A stretch of DNA of 64,000 nucleotides from Homalodisca vitripennis (Eukaryota > Arthropoda > Insecta > Hemiptera > Cicadellidae). The stretch is from the NCBI RefSeq assembly GCF_021130785.1, contig NC_060208.1, positions 172,354,501 through 172,418,500 of the forward strand, written 5' to 3'. The translations under genes and the position numbers were made by a program. A model generated the notes under the pieces. That model worked only from the letters and a program-made list of their open reading frames with translations. It was not told the origin of the DNA and did no database searches. How positions within the stretch are numbered: position 1 is the first letter of the stretch; every line of letters starts with the position of its first letter. Below, piece after piece: positions 1 to 14,000 of the stretch.

Positions 1-734
1 CAAATTAGTTTAAGTAATTGTTGTAGGATAGTAACAATTAATTTTCGTAATGAAACATGTCACAAGAGAAATCGTTTATTAATTCCAAAACTCTCCACTA
101 TAATTGAAATCAATAATTTTTAAACACCTATATACTCATTATTTTGTTGCAAGGCATATTCCAAATCTGATTGTGAAATTATTCAATTGACCGTAATGCT
201 TCAATCATCCTCTGCGAATAAGTTTTCATGGGCAGTTGTGGTTCTGTAGCTAGCACACTAATTAAAGCTGTAAGGTCGGTAGCTGCTCCGAGTTACGAGA
301 GGCTAAGTCGGTCTGTTTGAGCAAACTTAACCAAGCCACTTGGAAAACTTTGAGAGGTCTGGGACCCTAATATGCTTTGCCAACTGTACCTTTTAATTGA
401 CTAAGTAATTTCATCAAATGTACAGTCCATAAAATAAGTAAGACATGAAAAATCGTACAAGTATTATTTTAATGAATTCGTGCACATCAGTGTAATAAAA
501 GAGTTGATGAGATGTCTTAAATAGACCTCAAACAGGAATGCTAATATGAAAATGTTGTTTTTCCAAATGTGTTATCTTATATTGGAGGGAACATCAGAAA
601 ACTAATATTTTATTATGTTTATGGTAATTAATTAATTATTTAATTACATTTCTAAAAAGCTGCTTATAGCAACTGACTCAATTGCATTGATAGATTCTGC
701 GTTTCCACATGATTTTAAACCCAACTGTAGACCC
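1..734. other. Non-coding, no gene seen
   Basis: AT-rich sequence without a convincing exon. A 38-codon open frame on the - strand (179-292), followed by AATAAA at 75-80, was considered and left out because it has no acceptor site or recognisable product. Confidence 0.5.
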
Positions 735-989
735 AAGAACGTAGCCAGGAAAAAAAATTGGGGAGGGTCAACAACTGATATTTTCCCAAAGTGGACAGAA
801 ATTAAGGCCTCATTTTGTTCCTTAAAACGTTCTTGACCTATATCTGTGTTGAGAACGACAGTTTAATATTACATGTCAGTAATACTGAATTATTTGAATA
901 ATAATAATCGTTTACTAAAAAAGTAATTGAAGCAATTAAAAATTTGTGGGGAGTCCAACTCCTTGGACCCCCTTGCTGGCTACGTCCTT
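735..989. mobile_element. Small inverted-repeat element (MITE-like)
   Basis: The ends are inverted copies of each other: AAGAACGTAGCCAGG at 735-749 pairs with the complement of the stretch ending CTGGCTACGTCCTT at 974-989. Short G-rich and C-rich stretches just inside the ends (760-770 and 955-972) extend the pairing loosely. No coding capacity. The superfamily is not identifiable, and no target duplication is obvious. Confidence 0.5.
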
Positions 990-3900
990 GACTACATCAT
1001 TTGGTCTGGAATATTAGATCCAAACTTTATATGAATGTGTGATTTCTGACACATTAGGCACTTCTTTTTAAAATTAATTAGTATTTAGTTAAGTATTTTA
1101 TGATATTTTAGTAGCTAGATGTAATGAAAAAGTTTTAAGACATACTTTAAATTTTTAGCTTTACAATATCTGTGGTAATAATAAGCAAATTACTTATGAA
1201 ACATATTTTAGTGTGCTACTTCCCAGTTTCAAGCAAGACTGTTTATTTTTTTAGTAAATCCATTATCCATAAAGCTACCTATGTGTGTTTACACACTTTT
1301 AGCAACTCTCATAATTTTGACTGCGTCCATTAGAAGCAGTTAAAAGTCAATCTCAATAATTATTCGAGCCACAAAACAACTTGAAAAAATTCTGTATATC
1401 CAAACACTTAATTTTTGTAGATAAAAGTCATAAAAATCTTAATTGGATTTTACCAGGTAATGAATTCATCCAAGACACATGCCTTACAACAAAATATGTA
1501 TTACTAGAATTGTTGAAAAAATTGACAAAAAAGAAAAGAAACAATATGACACAATTCTTCTTGCCTATAACAAAGTGTTTGAATTTTTAGGACATAGCCT
1601 CATCTCAAGGAAATTAACGCTACTGGTTCATAAGCTACATTTTGCCAAGCCAAACCCAATTAGTAGAGATATAACAACAACACTCCAAACTACAAAATAA
1701 TACACATTAGTCCAAACTGCTTCCTGTCCTGTGAGGAGTTTCACAAGGGTCTGTCGTAGGCCAATTTCTCTTTCTTTTATTTTAATATAAACACATAGAA
1801 AATTTTAAATATTTTGTTGGATCTATATTCATACCTATTACATTTTTGTTCTATCTAAAAAGTTATAGACCTATAAGGTCTATAACTTTTATATATAGTC
1901 TATTACCGACTTGCCTTTTTAACTATTTAGTATGTTGCATATTTTGTAAAATTCCCTTTTTATTATAGTATTTTTTACACTTTATAAATATTTTTATAAC
2001 ACATACATCTTAGGTCTTTTTCAATTGATTTAAAACCAATTTTATGTTCTGCCATTAGTACTTCTTCAAATTCCATAACCGTCAAAGATTTTTTAGAACA
2101 TCACAGAATCTAAACATCAATCATTTATATTTTGCTAAAGGACAGTCGCAGCCAGAAGTAATCTGTAACCCCTTAAGGTTTCAGCCACTTTATTCACGAA
2201 AAGAATTAGGACTAAGGTTCTTTCTGAACCTAAACTGTTAGTTATTATATAGATTAATGCTTCCAAAATATTTTGTCTCACATTAATTAAATTGTCATAT
2301 ATGTTAAAGAAGTTACAAAATATTTATAATTTTTTGTATTTAATTTTGATTGTGTTTAAAAATTAGAGCAACGAAAATATTTAAGTTAATCTGGAAAAAG
2401 CTAGTTACACTATGTCATGGCTATGTTCATATGATGCCTGCTTAATTTAGGTGCTGTTTGCAAAATATTAATGAAATCAAATATATATACATTGTTTATG
2501 GTAACAGCTGTTTATTTATTGGAACAGATTTTGAGGCATACCTGTAATTTTAAATACATGTAAAATTGGAAACAGTGTTGGGCACAGGGTTTAGAGGGAA
2601 GATTCAGATATATCAGCCAACTTTAGACTATTTTCATATGGGCTGATCTAGTATAATTCAGTTCAGTAGCATAAAAATCCATTACGTACGCAAAATCATT
2701 TTACAATAGCACAAAATTGTAAAAACCATCTTTATTACTCTCAAAGCCCTTACTAATCTATGATTTTGTGTGAAATTTAGGCTTTATTACCAAATGGTTT
2801 CGTTTTGCAGTTTCAAATATTTACCTCTAATCGTTGATATTGTGTTTATTAAGATTAGTTTAAACTATTTGAAGGGTTGAGGAAATACTAAGTAGAAAAG
2901 ATAAAATGTCTAACAGTAGAATAATATTATTACAGTACCTAAAAAATGTTTTAATTACATTTCATTGTTTCAGATTTTATTCAGATGCTACAATATTAAA
3001 TTGTTAGTGATATGCTTTATAATTTTATCTAGATTTAACCTTACAATATTTTTTACTTAATTTATAAAAGTTACATAGACATAAATGTTTAAATGATATA
3101 AGCATTGCACAATCATGTAAGATTGTCTTGCTATAAAAATCATAAATATAATAAATAATCAAGTAAATCAGTGCCCCATCATGTTTTAAATGCATTATGT
3201 ATTAAATAAACCAAAAGCAAAAATAGTGCTCTTTAACAAACAAAATTGTTTAACATTATAATAAACATTCTTGTTAAATATTTAAGATTTTTTTTAAAGC
3301 AGAATTGTTTATTAAACAGTGTGGAGGTAAAATGTAGTAATGAAGAGGTTTGAAGAAGTGGTACAGATATTTGCATACTTTCTCCAACACTCTTGATCCA
3401 GTGATCAGATCAGTTCAGGGTCACTGCACTTTTAATATACTTTCCATTATAAGGAAAGTACTACATCTCATCTCACTGAGGTTGAAAAGTGTCTGGAATA
3501 TAGAAGACCACTGCTTATCTGATCTGACAGTACTGGCAACCATCTTGATTTTAATTCCATAAAAACAGTGTTAAACTTCAAACACTTTCACAAAGTTAAT
3601 GTTTTTCATAGATTTAATATATAAGATATCATTTATACACATCTAAACACGTATTAGATGTTTTGAGTCAAGAAACAAATTCTAAGTAGTTTTGTACATT
3701 TTTTGTTTACATATTTTAAAAGTATATAAACAAACTAAAAGGTTGTTGGATGCATATTAATTATATCTTTAATTTGCAATAGCTCTCATATAATTCTAAA
3801 ACACAAAATAAAGGCATAAGTTTGTTTGAAGTGTGTCACAACAGCAGATTCTTAATGAATTTAGGCAGGTTGACACAAAAAGACCAATTTTAATTTTATA

Positions 3901-4369
3901 AATTTACCCTTAACAGTGGTAGTGGGAAGGATTTAGTGACCCCCACAAGATTTCTCATGGAGTCCTTCTATTAAAAAATATATTATGAGAGGCCACCATA
4001 CAAGCCCTCCCAAGACGTGGACCACCTCACGCCAGGGTCCCGCTATCACCACCACTAAATCTTAAGTGTATTTGGTAACTACTGATACATTATTTTTTAT
4101 GAATTTATCTCTTTATCTTTTTAGATTGTCGTGAAAAATAAAATTTGATAAATTAAAGAATAAATTCTTTATATAGATATACCGCAGGATGTATAAGTCT
4201 TTGATCATAGCTTTGTGTATATAGGTTATAGATAGTTTCAATCAATCAACCAAACCTGCACAGAAATAAGTGTTTTTGAATAATATATTTAACATTTTAT
4301 AACATTGAGGAATATTTTTTCTCTGTGAATTTAAAATTGAAATCTGGGGAGGAACAACTTATTAAGTTT
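990..4369. other. Non-coding, no gene seen
   Basis: AT-rich with no exon-like open frame or structured RNA that I can support. A denser patch at 3900-4070 (GTGGTAGTGGG near its start, CACCACCACTAAATC near its end) looks like a dispersed repeat of unknown type. Confidence 0.4.
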
Positions 4370-5043
4370 TAACAGAATATTCTTAATACAAAGAAGAGCT
4401 GTAAGAATTATGAATGATAAAAAAACCCCACTGATCCGTGCAGGAAGCTTTTTCAAGATTCAAGAATCATGACTTTATCAAGTTTATACCTGTATGAATT
4501 ATGCAAATATTGCACACAACATAAAAATCTTTTTTTTTCACTATACAAACGCCAATTAACATAACATCAGACATAATTTTATACAGATAAAACAACATAG
4601 CTCTTCCAAATTTGAAAAATCCATAAACTATATGATTTGTAAAATAATAAATAAAGTATTAAAAACATAATAAAGAATTTGTGTCCAGCAAAAGATTTTT
4701 AAAGAGAATTAAAAAGAAAATAATTTGTTAATAAAAGCATGCTATTTGGTAAATGATTTTTTTAATAGCCCTTTCATATAAAATAGGATCTTTTTACTGT
4801 AATAGTTTTAAATTCTGATAGTTTATAGTCAACAATGTTTCAAACTTCATACTGAATCTTTATTTTAAGAACTGGTTAACTTTGTGTTATTTAAAAAAAG
4901 TTTTTAGTGATATTAACAAATTGTGGAGCTAGACTGATGAAAACCATATGGCTTTATATTGAAATCTATGACAATTCTCTATGTACACAATGTATTGACT
5001 AAGAAATAAAAATCTATTGTCTATTATTATTATTATTATTATA
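4370..5043 (+). mobile_element. LINE 3' end remnant (end of ORF2 plus tail)
   Basis: Around 4377-4500 the + strand reads like the far C-terminus of a non-LTR retrotransposon reverse transcriptase ORF: a stretch resembling the conserved Q-(K/R)-R-A-(I/V)-R-I-(I/M) block at 4393-4420, with stops soon after. The copy ends in ATAAAAATCTATTGTC followed by a TAT-repeat tail at about 5020-5042, as usual for LINE 3' ends. It is 5' truncated and dead. Clade (Jockey/CR1-like) is inferred only. Confidence 0.5.
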
Positions 5044-7990
5044 GCTTTGTAAAACGTTTCTTCCTGGTTAATTTAATGTACAGTACATTATGAACAAATC
5101 TATTTTATTAATTTTGTTCGAAAACATATATATTTTATACATCCTGTTACATATTATATGGATTTTTAGGACATACCATATTATTAGGACATGCATTCCC
5201 TTTGTTCTCCTTTTAAATGTACCAGTTATTCATAACTTAATTTTATGAGATACAGAACCAATAAATAATCCTTAATCAGGATTTTATTTCATCAGATGTG
5301 AAGTAAATATGTCTTGATATGATGACAAAAAATATAAAGGTACTTCCAAGATTTTATTTAAATTTTCATTTTACATTCTATCAAGAATATATTCCAATTT
5401 CTGTTGGACTCGTTACTATTGTAACTTTAAATTTATAGACATTTCAAACACCAAAAAGATCCAACTTCTGTATTGCAAAACAAATTAATGAAACTCCCAA
5501 GTGCCATAAAAATGTAAACTACAGCAATTGCAGGAAACAGACGGGCTACTGGCAAACCAACACATTAAAATGCATAGAAAATCCAACAGCAAGAACAAGA
5601 AGTGGGTAAGTCATTAAAGTGTTAAGCTCTGGTGGTTAAGTTATCTATCTCTTCTGGGGCTAACTTCAGATGCTTCTGTCTCACGAGTTAGTCAAGTTTA
5701 CCTTTCCTGATCACAAAATAATTGTTGTAAATATTTTGATAATTTGGACTATGTATGTTTTTATGTTTTCATTATGTAACCTTAAAAAATATTTTTTTTA
5801 GTACAGCAAAATATTGTTAACACTGGACATTAAATTCTTGAAAATACACAAAAATTTAAATATTATTTTATTGTCTTATGTTGATATAATTGATTGTCAA
5901 AGTTCTTTGAGCTGATGTAATTTAAAAGTATAATAGTTTCCAAAAATTGTCTTCAGAACATTACTCAAGAGTCAATGTAAATTCCATATTACATTTATGA
6001 CTTACAATGACCAGATAAGAAATTATGAACTGAGGCTTTCTCTTTTTAACTTTCTTGGGGCTTTGTAACAAAAAATCCTTTGTAACTAAACATTTCACCT
6101 CTATGTTGCATACCTTAAAGTTGGGGTCCAAACCTCATATTGTAATAAATGGATATCTTGATGTAACAAATTCTGCCAGAGTACATATCAAAGTTTTTCC
6201 ATATATTCTCTTTTGTTGATCACTGATAAAGAGAAAGGTTTAATGTAATATTCAGATAAATATGTGCTTGTGTTTTATTTTCTCTGTTGTTCTTTTGTAA
6301 ATAATTATAGTTCTTCTTTCAGAAAATTTACCAATACATTGACATAGAAAGTCAACTGGGTATATTATATATCTAATGTTGTGCATGGTTGGATCAATCT
6401 TGCCATTTTTAGTAATGGTGGATTTATAATTATTTATTTAATTACTTTGTATATAGTTCCTTGACTTTTTTACTATTTCAAATTATTTTACCCACTGTAT
6501 GACAACTAATTCAGAGCAGAGTGCTAACTTAGAGCCCAAGGGGACAAAATAACTGTGTGCCATATAATTTTTAGAGCCTTAATAGGCATAAATAATAGTA
6601 TACAAAATTTAAACGAACAGGACATCAATATTCCTGATCGCCAATGTTTTAGCTTAATATAGTAAATACAATTTATCAGACATATTAAAGCTATCAAAAA
6701 ATGACCCAATAAACTTAGCTAGAATAGTGAGAGCGTGAAAAGTGTGGTCGAAAGTCAACTTTAGACAGCTTGTGCTGTATAAAATTTCAATCTGTACTCA
6801 GTGAATTCACTGAAATCTCTCTGAGTTTGCATTACATAATATATTGTTACAAAACTCAACCATACACTTGACTCGTAATGTGAGCCCATTATTGTCAAGA
6901 GCTAATACTACACATAGCCCACACCCAACTTAATACCTGAGATTGCCAATAATTTCCTTGCAACATTGAGGAAATCATGGATGAATCTCAAGGCTCTCAT
7001 GAATAGCTATTATTTCTCACAATAGTCTATTGGGTTTACCATTTAGCAACTATCTGTGTCACAAGTAGAAATTACAAGAATGACAAAAAACAGATAATTA
7101 CAACAGTGCAGGGGTGCACCGACGGGGGGGACGAACGGGTCCGGCACCCCTCCCTCCCAATAGAGCATTTTATTTCATAAATCAATTCCGTATTAGTTTA
7201 TTTTGACTAAAAATAATATTTATGTTGAAACTTTGAAATAAATTATAATCAAATATATAAATTTAAACTTTATAACTATTTTAATTTACAAAATACACAA
7301 CACTGCATACATAATTCAATTTAGTTCAAAACGCCAAATATTTTAATGTCATGGAGCAACTATGAAATTGAGGTTAGTTGTTACTATTTCTTGTGCCTTC
7401 TCCCTGTACTCGGTACTTTCAGTAACCAAGTGCAAAACGCACTCATGCTGATTGCTGATTTAAAATCATACGTTACAGAGTACTCCTAAAATGTTCCCGT
7501 TACTGTTACTGCTAAACGAGTCCAAGTACTTTCTGCCAGGAATGGTAAACATGTAAACTATCTGTATTGTAAAAGTAACCTGTACCGGGTACTTTCGGTA
7601 TAAGTAAAGTTTCGGTGATTGGTAGTAAAGTGACTACTGCAAACTTTATACACTCTGACCCTCCACTTTGCCCTCCTTTTTTATTAGTTCAATGGTACTA
7701 TAAAATAACCATTTTAGGGCCTAATATAAAAAAATATATTAAAAATTTCCTGGAGGCTCCCCTACTGATCTGGGGGTGTTTCCATACCCCCGACTCAACG
7801 GTGTACCAGACACCCTCCAGAGAAGATTTCTGCATGCGCCACTGCAACAGTGAACTAGTTGTTAGACATATCAACAGTTCACAAGGAAACAAACAAGGAA
7901 AGAGTACACTGACCTAATCAACTTTCCAGTTTCCAACAGAGATATTATCTTAAGACCTGCTGTTGTCAAGGTCAAGTCGCTCTCTATGCC
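5044..7990. other. Non-coding upstream region with old repeat patches
   Basis: No gene seen. Two GC-richer patches stand out in AT-rich sequence: 7110-7165 (run of G then C-rich) and 7655-7855, the latter open on both strands (about 100 and 64 codons) but with no recognisable protein. They look like fragments of dispersed repeats rather than exons. The 3' end of this stretch is the likely promoter region of the gene starting at 8056. Confidence 0.4.
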
Positions 7991-7995
7991 TTAGG

Positions 7996-8003
7996 ATATA
8001 AGA
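7996..8003 (+). promoter_or_regulatory. TATA-like box of the secreted-protein gene
   Basis: ATATAAGA lies about 55 bases before the ATG at 8056. A pyrimidine-rich stretch with TCATTC at 8025-8030 sits where an initiator would be, about 28 bases downstream. This would leave a 5' UTR of roughly 30 bases. The call rests on position and sequence only. Confidence 0.5.
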
Positions 8004-8055
8004 GCTCTGATTCTGAAACTTTCCTCATTCTTCACTACGCTTTCCTTCTGTAGAC

Positions 8056-11000
8056 ATGAAGTGTCTACTTATTGTTGTGTGCGCACTTGCATCTTTGTGT
8101 GCAGGTTAGTTTTTCATTTACTAACATTTTATCATTATTTGTTATTATAGGACAATGCATAAACCATATTAATTTATTGCTAAAAAGCAATTTGTTTATA
8201 TTCTGTTCAAAAGTTATATGTAAGTAATATATTAGTCTCAAAGAAAAAATTATATAAAAATTAGTGTTTATATTCTTTTATTTACTATTTTAGAACAAAC
8301 AAAACATAAACCACTTCTAAGCTAAAAATGTTTAAATGAATACATGCAAAATCTAAAATTTCTCACCTATATTGATCTTTAAATTATTTGTTTCATATAT
8401 TACTCATTTTTTAAGTTTTTATAATAAAAATAAAAGTACAAATTAATGTATAAGTATGTACATTTAAATATACATTTTTAATTTCATTTAATTTTAACTA
8501 CCAACTACCAGTTTTTGTTGTAGCTCATGTACTTGTACTATACCGTTAGTCAATTCAGTTTCCGTGCTTTTGGCCTTTAAATATACATATTAAATCACTC
8601 TACTTGGATCAAAATAGTAATGAAATGAAATATAATTTAAGAGTAAGCTTTTATCTACATTATATGTAATAAATATTAATAAACTATATATTTTCAGGTG
8701 CAGAATGGGATTCATTTCAAGGTGAGCAAAAACAATAATAAAAACAACAGAATGTCTATGCTTGGCTATTGCCTAACATATAAAACATGATGACCACTTC
8801 CTTGAAAATTACACATTCAGTAATTATTACATCAAATTTTAAAATACAGATCAAAAAGTTATTTGAAATGTGTTACTATGTTATAAGATTGTGTGAATAT
8901 TAAATTAAATTTATTTATATTTGTTATTTTAGAGTAATCAGTCAGTAAGTGGAAATTCTTAAGCATTCATTGAGTTGGTATTATATTAAAGGTGTTGATA
9001 AGACAAGATTAAAGATATTTAAAACTGAAATTAAGCTAATCTGACAAAAATGTTATGCATTAAAATTACTTGTATGTTGTGTATGTAAATAAGCCAAATT
9101 ATTTTTACATTCTGTTTACAAAATGTGTTATGCAACTTTAAGAGTATAAATAAAATTATCTTTATGAGGTAAGAATGAAGTGGGCTTTCCTGGAAAGGTT
9201 ATTTCTAATTGATTACTTTTTCTTTTACAAATCTGTAAAATATTTATGTAAGACATGTGTCTTATTTGTCTAATAAATTAAAGACATAATATTTTTTATT
9301 TTCAGTATCCTGGACAAATTTTGGTATCTATTATTACTTTCCTTTGTACTAAATATAATATGGTTTGTTTAGTATCAAATTCAAAAATTGTGATGGCTAG
9401 AACTTTTGTCAGATCATCTTTTATTTATTACTCTTTTATCATCAAGATCTTTAAATTATATCCATCTTGAATTGTTTACATAGATTTTCCACAGAGTTGC
9501 CATGGGATGTGTCTTAAGTAGGTAAACATTCACTGATGGTACATAAACAGTTATGCATATGCAGGTAATGTACTCATATAACATTGTTTTGAAACATTTC
9601 AGTGAGGCTTGAAGCACATGTGATAAGAATTAATTACCCTGACCTTGCTTTTAACTACCTCTTTTACTACTATTTCATATTTTCCACAATAGAACAATGA
9701 ACATTTTATTTGTGTTTGTAACAAATTTTGTTCTGACAATTTCGATGAAAGAATAAAAAAATTTGTTTAGTATGTTAGTTTTATTTTTTCGAAGACTGAA
9801 TATTACAGTTTAGATCTTGCAACAAAATAATGGAAAACATTCAGTATTCCACTAAATTACACATTCTCAAAAAGCTTGACACAGGGTGTTTATGAATCCA
9901 TTTAAGAACTTCTAGTGCATGTTTTAGAGAACAAAAGTCCTTTTGTTTAAATATAAATTTTTTTCCAAAACAGTCTGCTATGGATAGCTACACCATACAC
10001 ACAATTGGTACCTAAATGGAAGTTTCTAGGTTTTTAGTAATGCAGAACCCAATTTGGTCTGTATACGAACAACTGTGGGATGTATAAAGGGGATTGTGGT
10101 TCTTACAAACCCTGTATAACATATTGAAAGCAGTACCTATTGCTTTTTTAGAGGGGTTCTTTCTACACCTGTGACATTTTAATAAATTACACCAATCATT
10201 TTCAAAGGAAAACAGTGTAAAACCCATTTGCAAATTTATATTTACTTTCTCAGCAATTGAACACGCAACCTCTCTGTTAGTTAGCCTTATCTCTAGTCTA
10301 CCCACTCTTAGATTGTTATAAATATAACAACTTAAAATCAAAGTTTGGATAAATAAAACATCGTAACATATATTATTCCCATCAAAGCATGTGTTGTTTC
10401 ATCATCAGCGGTTATGTTTTAACAGTGACGTATGCAAGGCCAGGCAGTAAGATGGGCTACTACGACATGCCCTGGACAGTGACTGAAGCAACCTCTAAGG
10501 GAAGGTGGGGGAAAATAGCCGAAGACACGAAGCTGAATGTTGACATCTACTCACAGCCCGATGACCCAAGAGTCGTACTACTGTTTGATAAGAAAGGCAA
10601 TATCGCTGGAATTAGAATGTCTGTAAGTAAAAGTACAACTAGTGTTCTTATTTTTCATGCTAATACGTTTAAATTAATTGTGAATGCATTTCAAACATTC
10701 TATTCTTACAAAATACAAAAGAAATTATGGGATAAACTAAGCTATGTTGTTATGGAGGAAAGATAGTAATAAACTAAACCCTTCATCACCTAAAAAGTCT
10801 TATCAAACTGATTTCACTAAACTCTCTATCTTAATAATATTTTCAATAACTTAATTTTTCTTTAACTGCTATAGAAAAATTACTTTAAGCATTTTCCCTA
10901 CAGTAATCACACCCATAAAATTTAAAACTGTAATGGATGATAATTTCGCTTAAAAAGTAGAGTTAGATATTGCCACTATCAAAAACTTGAAAAATAAATT

Positions 11001-14000
11001 TTCCCCAAGAATAGTATAATATAAACTTAATTGAGAACGTATACAGTAGTTAACAAACTAGTAATACCCCTTAAACCAAATTGGTCCTCGTATTTTACAA
11101 GGAGTCTTGTAACTACAAACAACTTTAATGTCCATAAAACCATAATTTAAATAATATGTTTAAAACCTTGTGGAAACTTCAAATTAGAATAATGAAGATT
11201 GTAAATAAATACTGACAAAAATAACCCAATCAATAAAGCTGATACAAGGAACTTAATTTATTGTAATTGAATAATTTATTTTTAATAGCATTGCAAACAT
11301 TGATTAAACATTTTGCACTATATCTCTTTATTACTACCCCAAAAAACTAAAACTTTTTGAAAGATTAAAAACAAACAATTTTCATTTATTTTTTTAATAT
11401 TTTTGCTTATATGGGCTTAATATAGGTAATTTAAAAATCTATAGGAAAGCGTAATAGGAAAACAGTAAAAGTTGTTTGTTTCAATTATTTTTTCCAGTTC
11501 CTGAAAGAAGACGTAGATACCAAAGCCAAGGAGGAAGGAATACCTTTTGAGTTTGATTACGAGAACAATTCAATTTATGAAAAGGGAAATTACTTAGGCA
11601 AGGATCTGTGGTACACAACAGTCCTGTTTGCATCTCCCAGTAAGTCTATTCCTTATTTTACTATGATTAATATAAACACTATGTTAAAAATTTAAATTTA
11701 TTTTACAAAATATTAATATTATGTTATGCTGTTTTTCACTTAAAAATTGCTTTTAAAATTAGATAATCCTACTCTTAATACAAAAAGTTAATAAATTTGG
11801 TAACGTAATAAATAGGTTACAAAAATTGTACTCTCTGGGAACCATTCAGATGTCAAGAATCAGCATGTTTACACACAGGAGGCCTTATAAGAATTTATTT
11901 TACTTATTATCGACAATGAGTTTTCTCATTTAGATAGTGTATTTTTTGTCTATTAGTCTCACAGCTCTGGTGGTAACTGATAGGGCTCTGAATTATGTGA
12001 ACGATTCCTTCTCTTTCCTGTTCCACTGCCTTGATTTTTTACGACACAAAAATATAATAAACGCACACAGTTTTAAGTCAGAAAGTAAAAAAACCTGTTG
12101 CCTTCAAGATATTAGTTGAAAAGTTATTTCAATCATTAAAAACATATTGTATTTTTGCATGAAAATCTTATTTGTTCAGAAAAACACAACATTAACTTTG
12201 AACTGAACATATGATGATTTGGATGAAAGAGAACTGAGGCAGTTCCATGTTGTAAACACTTCTGTAAATTTTATTGGTTAAAAAGACTGCAAAGTTAGGT
12301 AGTTACCTGACAGATTTCAAATTTTGGATGAGAAAAACATGAGATGTCAGGGAAAAAAATCTGGAAATTTCATCTGGAAAAGCAAATAGCATGAAGCTAT
12401 TTTCTTTTACTTTTTAATGAAAAGAGAGCAAAATAGAGTTCTAATTTACCTATGTATCACCAATGAAGTAAAACACAAAGAGGAAAAGTGGCTAGTTACA
12501 TTTTAAATACCTTTCGGTTAACTAAAAAGAGAGAGATGGCATATAATGTGCCCATATAGAGAGTAAAGATACTTTAATGCATTGAGTAATCTGATTCAGA
12601 TTTAATAGATACTAAATTAGGTAATAACTGTACTCCAAATTCACGTTTCTCACTGTCTGATATTAACAGCAATATTATTTTATTAATTAGTATCTTCATT
12701 TACTTTTGACTTTTTCTAATTAAAGTCATTCATTTTGTCTACTAACCACCCACACTCATTTCTCTTGATGTTTTAAATCTCAGCTTCAAGAGCTGCTAAT
12801 GTTACAATACTCTGTTCTGCAGACCAGCTAGCTGCAGGAGGCCGCAGTGGTCAGCTGGATAAGAGCAAAGACAGTGTAGCAGAGGCCCTATATTTCAAGC
12901 CTGAAGGGGAATGGGTGCAGCTGAGCAGGGAGGAGTGTGTTCAGTCTGAACACTTTGTAGAAGCAAACTGTTTTCCAGGAATGGGTAAGTAATGAACAAT
13001 AATTATATTCATCTCTAGCACTACAGTATCCAGAATAATAAATCTTTATTCAACATCATTAAAAAAAATTTCAGTCAGTGTCAGACTCACCCTTTTCAAA
13101 AACAATTTTTTTATTTTGGTCCTAAACTGTACAATTTACTTCCAAATGTAATCAAAATTCAAACAAATGTAAACAGTTTCAAAAACTATTTAAAGACTTA
13201 CTTGATCGGGAAGGTTTTCTAGTCTCCACGAGGCTCTCGTGATACCCATATCTTGATTGGACAAATTGTTTTGTAGTAGGAATAACTTAAAATTGTTACA
13301 AATATTTATTGTGTTTTACCCTTAAATTGCATGCTCTATTGTAAACAGTTGTTCTCTTGCTTTTGTATAATTACTTTTGATACTGTTTTGACTTGCACAG
13401 AAAACCATGGAGTTCTATTGTGTAAATAAATTATTCTTATTAAGTCATGAATTTGATAGATTTATCAATACATACAGATCAAAAAATTAAATTATAAGTT
13501 AAAAAATTATAAACATTGACAAACAAATGTTTAAGGTTGTTCTTGGATGAAATTTTCCAATTCTTCATTGGAGTATATGGTCCTCAGAATAACTTCCTTT
13601 GTCAGCCTTTTTTATAGGTAATTTTGTTTCCTCCTTTGTTTGAATGATAAAGATCAAATAGTCCCATCCTAGATAGAATGATTCAATAGAAGAAAGTTCA
13701 ATAGTTGTTCTCCAATATACAATGGCTTCTTGGTAAATACTGTGGTTCTATGTACCTCCAGGCTAAAGTCTTACCTTGGGGTCATGAATGCCTCCATACC
13801 TCATTAAGTTACAATCAAGGGCACTCAGTTACCTTGACAATGTCTTCAATGCTTCTATCCAGCTCAACCTCGAGACAGTTGTTTTACTCATAGCTTGCTT
13901 TTGAAGAATCAAGCTACGTTCAAGATTATTCTCCAAAACATTATTTCTTGTGATTCAAACACAGAATTGTAGGCGGCTCTTGTAACTGTCATAGTGCATA

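Noticed and set aside
179..292. 38-codon open frame on the - strand with AATAAA about 100 bases downstream, like a last exon
   Set aside because: No convincing acceptor with a pyrimidine tract, no recognisable protein, and the length is within chance.
3350..3562. 70-codon + strand frame in a slightly GC-richer stretch
   Set aside because: No ATG context, splice sites or recognisable motif; probably part of an old repeat.
7615..7917. 100-codon + strand frame upstream of the secreted-protein gene
   Set aside because: The stretch is also open on the other strand, and its composition is that of a dispersed repeat patch; no domain.
10012..10341. 109-codon - strand frame in intron 2 of the secreted-protein gene
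   Set aside because: No similarity seen; it overlaps a SINE-like segment and the host gene is on the other strand.
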